A stretch of 15,139 nt of DNA from an uncultured Eubacteriales bacterium (GTDB lineage Bacteria > Bacillota > Clostridia > Oscillospirales > Oscillospiraceae): the NCBI GenBank assembly GCA_900550615.1, contig URSX01000039.1:1-15139 (forward strand), given 5' to 3'. The notes beneath the pieces were generated by a model. It made no database searches. It was not told where the DNA came from and was given only the letters and a program-made list of their open reading frames with translations. This document shows, piece by piece, positions 13,515 through 15,139 of this stretch. Numbering within the stretch: the first letter of the stretch is position 1; each line of letters begins with the position of its first letter. The position numbers and the translations under genes were made by a program.

Positions 13515-13549
13515 AAAAAAGCACTCTCTACCGATTAAGGTAAAGAGTG
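13515..13549 (-). terminator. Intrinsic terminator of the tRNA-Ala transcript
   Basis: On the minus strand CACTCTTTACC, loop TTAATC, GGTAGAGAGTG form an 11-bp stem with one G-U pair (arms 13539-13549 and 13522-13532), followed by C and seven T. It lies about 60 bases past the tRNA 3' end. Confidence 0.85.
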
Positions 13550-13608
13550 TCTTTTGGTTTGGACGAAAACCACACCCCACACAATGTAGGGTTCGGATAT
13601 GCGTCCAA

Positions 13609-13684
13609 TGGTGGACCCGAAGGGATTCGAACCCTCGACCTCTCGGATGCGAACCGAACGCTCTCCCAGCTGAGCTACGGGCCC
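13609..13684 (-). tRNA. tRNA-Ala (anticodon CGC)
   Basis: The minus strand folds as a 76-base tRNA. Acceptor is GGGCCCG/CGGGTCC with the G3-U70 pair that is the alanine identity signal. D arm is GCTC-AGCTGGGA-GAGC. Anticodon arm is TTCGG-TTCGCAT-CCGAG with anticodon CGC reading GCG. Variable loop is AGGTC. T arm is GAGGG-TTCGAAT-CCCTT. Discriminator is A and CCA is encoded (13609-13611). It has its own promoter and terminator. Confidence 0.97.
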
Positions 13685-13695
13685 CTGTATGGGGG

Positions 13696-13727
13696 AATGG
13701 GGTGGAACGAAATCGTTCCACCCCATT
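13696..13727 (-). other. Perfect 15-bp inverted repeat at the start of the tRNA-Ala precursor
   Basis: AATGGGGTGGAACGA (13696-13710) and its exact complement (13713-13727) are separated by two bases. The repeat lies between the tRNA -10 box and the tRNA 5' end, so a transcript starting near 13722 would begin with this hairpin. No T-tract follows on the minus strand. Confidence 0.65.
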
Positions 13728-13755
13728 ATTATACACACTTTTGCGGGAAATGCAA
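13728..13755 (-). promoter_or_regulatory. Promoter of tRNA-Ala
   Basis: A perfect TATAAT (minus strand, 13728-13733) lies 16 bases from TTGCAT (13750-13755). It begins six bases after the ileS stop codon and points at the tRNA gene. Confidence 0.8.
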
Positions 13756-13760
13756 GTGTT

Positions 13761-15139
13761 TTATTCCACTTTCGGCAGCTTTGCCATCACGGCGGCGCAG
13801 CGGGGGCACAGGGCCTCGTGCTCACCCACAGCGGAAACGCTGTGCAGCACCTTCCAGCAGCGTCCGCACTTGGCGCCCTGAGCGGCCTCCACAGCCACCT
13901 TCACCTGGTCGCCTACGGTCAGCCTCACCTGGGACACGATGAACAGGTCTGCCAGCGCCTCCTCACTCATCTCCGCCAGGAAGGCATCCTCCTGCGGTAC
14001 AGTCAGGGTCACAGCGGCCTCCAGGCTCTTGCCGATGACCTTGTCCGCCCGGGCCTGCTCCAGCGCGCCGTTCACGGCACTGCGCAGGGCGGCAATGCGG
14101 CCCCATTTGGCCATTTCCTCGTCGGACAGGGCGTACTCCGTGTAGGGCTGCACCATTTCATTAAAGAGGACATTGCGCCCGTCATCCTCGGCCCGGTGGG
14201 GCATGGCCAGCCACACCTCGTCGCAGGTGAAGGCCAGGATAGGCGCGAACATCCGGGTCAGGGCGTCCAGAATGAGGTACAGAGCAGTCTGTGCGCTGCG
14301 GCGCTCCGGACCATCCGCCTCGTCGCAGTACAGCCGGTCCTTGAGGATGTCAAAGTAGAAGCTGCTCAGGTCCACCACGCAGAAGTCGTTGATGGCGTGG
14401 GACACGGAGTGGAACTCGTAATTGTCGTACCAGCCAAAGACCTTGCCGATAAGGTTGTTAAGCCTTGTCACGGCCCACTTATCCAGGGGCAGCATGTCCT
14501 CGGGCTTTACCAGATCGTTGGGATCGAAATTCACCAGGTTATCCAGGCAGAACTTGCAGGTGTTGCGGAACTTCAGGTAATTCTGGGAGAGCTGCTTGAA
14601 AATCTCGTCCGAGCAGCGCACATCCACATGATAGTCCGAGGAGCCCGCCCACAGGCGCAGCAGGTCCGCGCCGTACTTGTTGAAGATCTCCGCCGGATCC
14701 ATGCCATTGCCCAGGGACTTGTGCATGGCCTTGCCCTCGCCGTCCACGGTCCAGCCGTGGGTCACGCACTCTTTGAAGGGTGCGCCCCGGCCCAAAGCGC
14801 CTACAGCCACCAGCAGGGAGGACTGGAACCAGCCGCGATACTGGTCCAAACCCTCGATGTACATGGTGGAGGGCCAGAAGCCCTGGTCCCGCTCCATAGC
14901 GGCGAAATGGGTGGAGCCGGAGTCAAACCAGCCGTCCAGGGTGTCCGTCTCTTTTTCAAAGCCAGCCTGCTTGCCGCAGTGGGGGCAGGTGAAGCCGCTG
15001 GGCAGAATGTCCTCTGCCTCCATGTCAAACCAGGCGTTGGAGCCTTTCTTTTCAAACAGGGACGCCACAGCCTCGATGCTCTCCTCGGTGCAGATGGGCT
15101 TGCCGCAGTCCTTGCAGTAGAACACGGGGATGGGCAGGC
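13761..15139 (-). CDS. ileS: Isoleucyl-tRNA synthetase, C-terminal half (truncated by the window edge)
   Basis: About 459 residues of a class I synthetase of roughly 930. The open frame continues through the window end (LPIPVFYCKDCGKP), so the start and the HIGH motif lie outside. Visible are the end of the catalytic domain with DTLDGWFDSGSTHFA, then YIEGLDQYRGWFQSSLL. The KMSKS loop appears as the variant KAMHKSLGN (14715-14732). The anticodon-binding helical domain follows, and a C-terminal zinc site CGRCWK...CPRC that bacterial IleRS needs for activity. It charges tRNA-Ile in the cytoplasm. No T-box can be judged because the 5' end is missing. Six bases after its stop begins the promoter of tRNA-Ala, and I see no separate strong ileS terminator, so readthrough into the tRNA unit is possible. 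Confidence 0.97.
   Translation of the reverse strand, partial: LPIPVFYCKDCGKPICTEESIEAVASLFEKKGSNAWFDMEAEDILPSGFTCPHCGKQAGFEKETDTLDGWFDSGSTHFAAMERDQGFWPSTMYIEGLDQYRGWFQSSLLVAVGALGRGAPFKECVTHGWTVDGEGKAMHKSLGNGMDPAEIFNKYGADLLRLWAGSSDYHVDVRCSDEIFKQLSQNYLKFRNTCKFCLDNLVNFDPNDLVKPEDMLPLDKWAVTRLNNLIGKVFGWYDNYEFHSVSHAINDFCVVDLSSFYFDILKDRLYCDEADGPERRSAQTALYLILDALTRMFAPILAFTCDEVWLAMPHRAEDDGRNVLFNEMVQPYTEYALSDEEMAKWGRIAALRSAVNGALEQARADKVIGKSLEAAVTLTVPQEDAFLAEMSEEALADLFIVSQVRLTVGDQVKVAVEAAQGAKCGRCWKVLHSVSAVGEHEALCPRCAAVMAKLPKVE

Noticed and set aside
13696..13727. Inverted repeat considered as the ileS terminator
   Set aside because: It lies downstream of the tRNA promoter on the same strand and lacks a following T-tract on the minus strand, so a pre-tRNA leader hairpin fits better.
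1..15139. CRISPR array, rRNA genes, parS (TGTTTCACGTGAAACA) sites or toxin-antitoxin pairs
   Set aside because: None seen on reading both strands; the only repeats are the short palindromes listed above.

Overview
The window is ordinary chromosomal DNA of a GC-rich member of the Firmicutes (Bacillota), most likely a gut Oscillospiraceae or related Clostridia. This inference rests on the gene families: a CBS/DRTGG pyrophosphatase, an alpha2-type GlyRS behind a T-box, a Noc-like ParB, and YtrA-type GntR control of an ABC transporter. It is also supported by strong AAGGAGG-type ribosome binding sites, TTGACA/TATAAT promoters, and short palindromic GTAGGGGCG-type repeats between genes. Genes sit on both strands in small transcription units separated by hairpin terminators.

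Layout. 1-125: two palindromic repeat units. 126-1423 (minus): an ECF sigma factor and an overlapping one-TM protein, probably its anti-sigma factor, behind an ECF-like promoter. 1445-3226 (minus): a CBS/DRTGG-domain family II inorganic pyrophosphatase with its own promoter and terminator. 3376-6520 (minus): a three-gene operon of GntR/YtrA regulator, ABC ATPase and multi-pass permease, with a consensus promoter and a repeated 8-bp motif as candidate operator. 6609-6689: two more palindromic repeats. 6753-6941 (plus): a small ferredoxin. 6965-7070 (minus): a decayed transposase fragment. 7093-8880 (plus): promoter, glycine T-box leader, glycyl-tRNA synthetase and a 40-residue membrane peptide. 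9055-9902 (minus): a Noc/ParB-family protein. 10010-12814 (minus): the rpsO-pnp operon with a large hairpin between the genes. 12845-13508: a relic island holding the 5' end of a transposase gene fused in frame to a peptidoglycan-binding domain, followed by a ~110-nt imperfect palindrome. 13522-13755 (minus): tRNA-Ala(CGC) with its own promoter and terminator. 13761-15139 (minus): the C-terminal part of isoleucyl-tRNA synthetase, cut by the window edge.

Most genes are core information processing: translation (GlyRS, IleRS, S15, tRNA-Ala), RNA turnover (PNPase), chromosome organisation (Noc/ParB) and pyrophosphate removal. Two regulatory or envelope modules (ECF sigma/anti-sigma, and GntR-ABC) are probably stress or drug responsive. 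I found no convincing new defence, biosynthetic or mobile system. The most unusual region is the degraded island at the 3' side of the tRNA-Ala gene. The other points of interest are RNA-level: a compact T-box leader, the rpsO-pnp hairpin, and a tRNA transcript that probably begins with a perfect hairpin.
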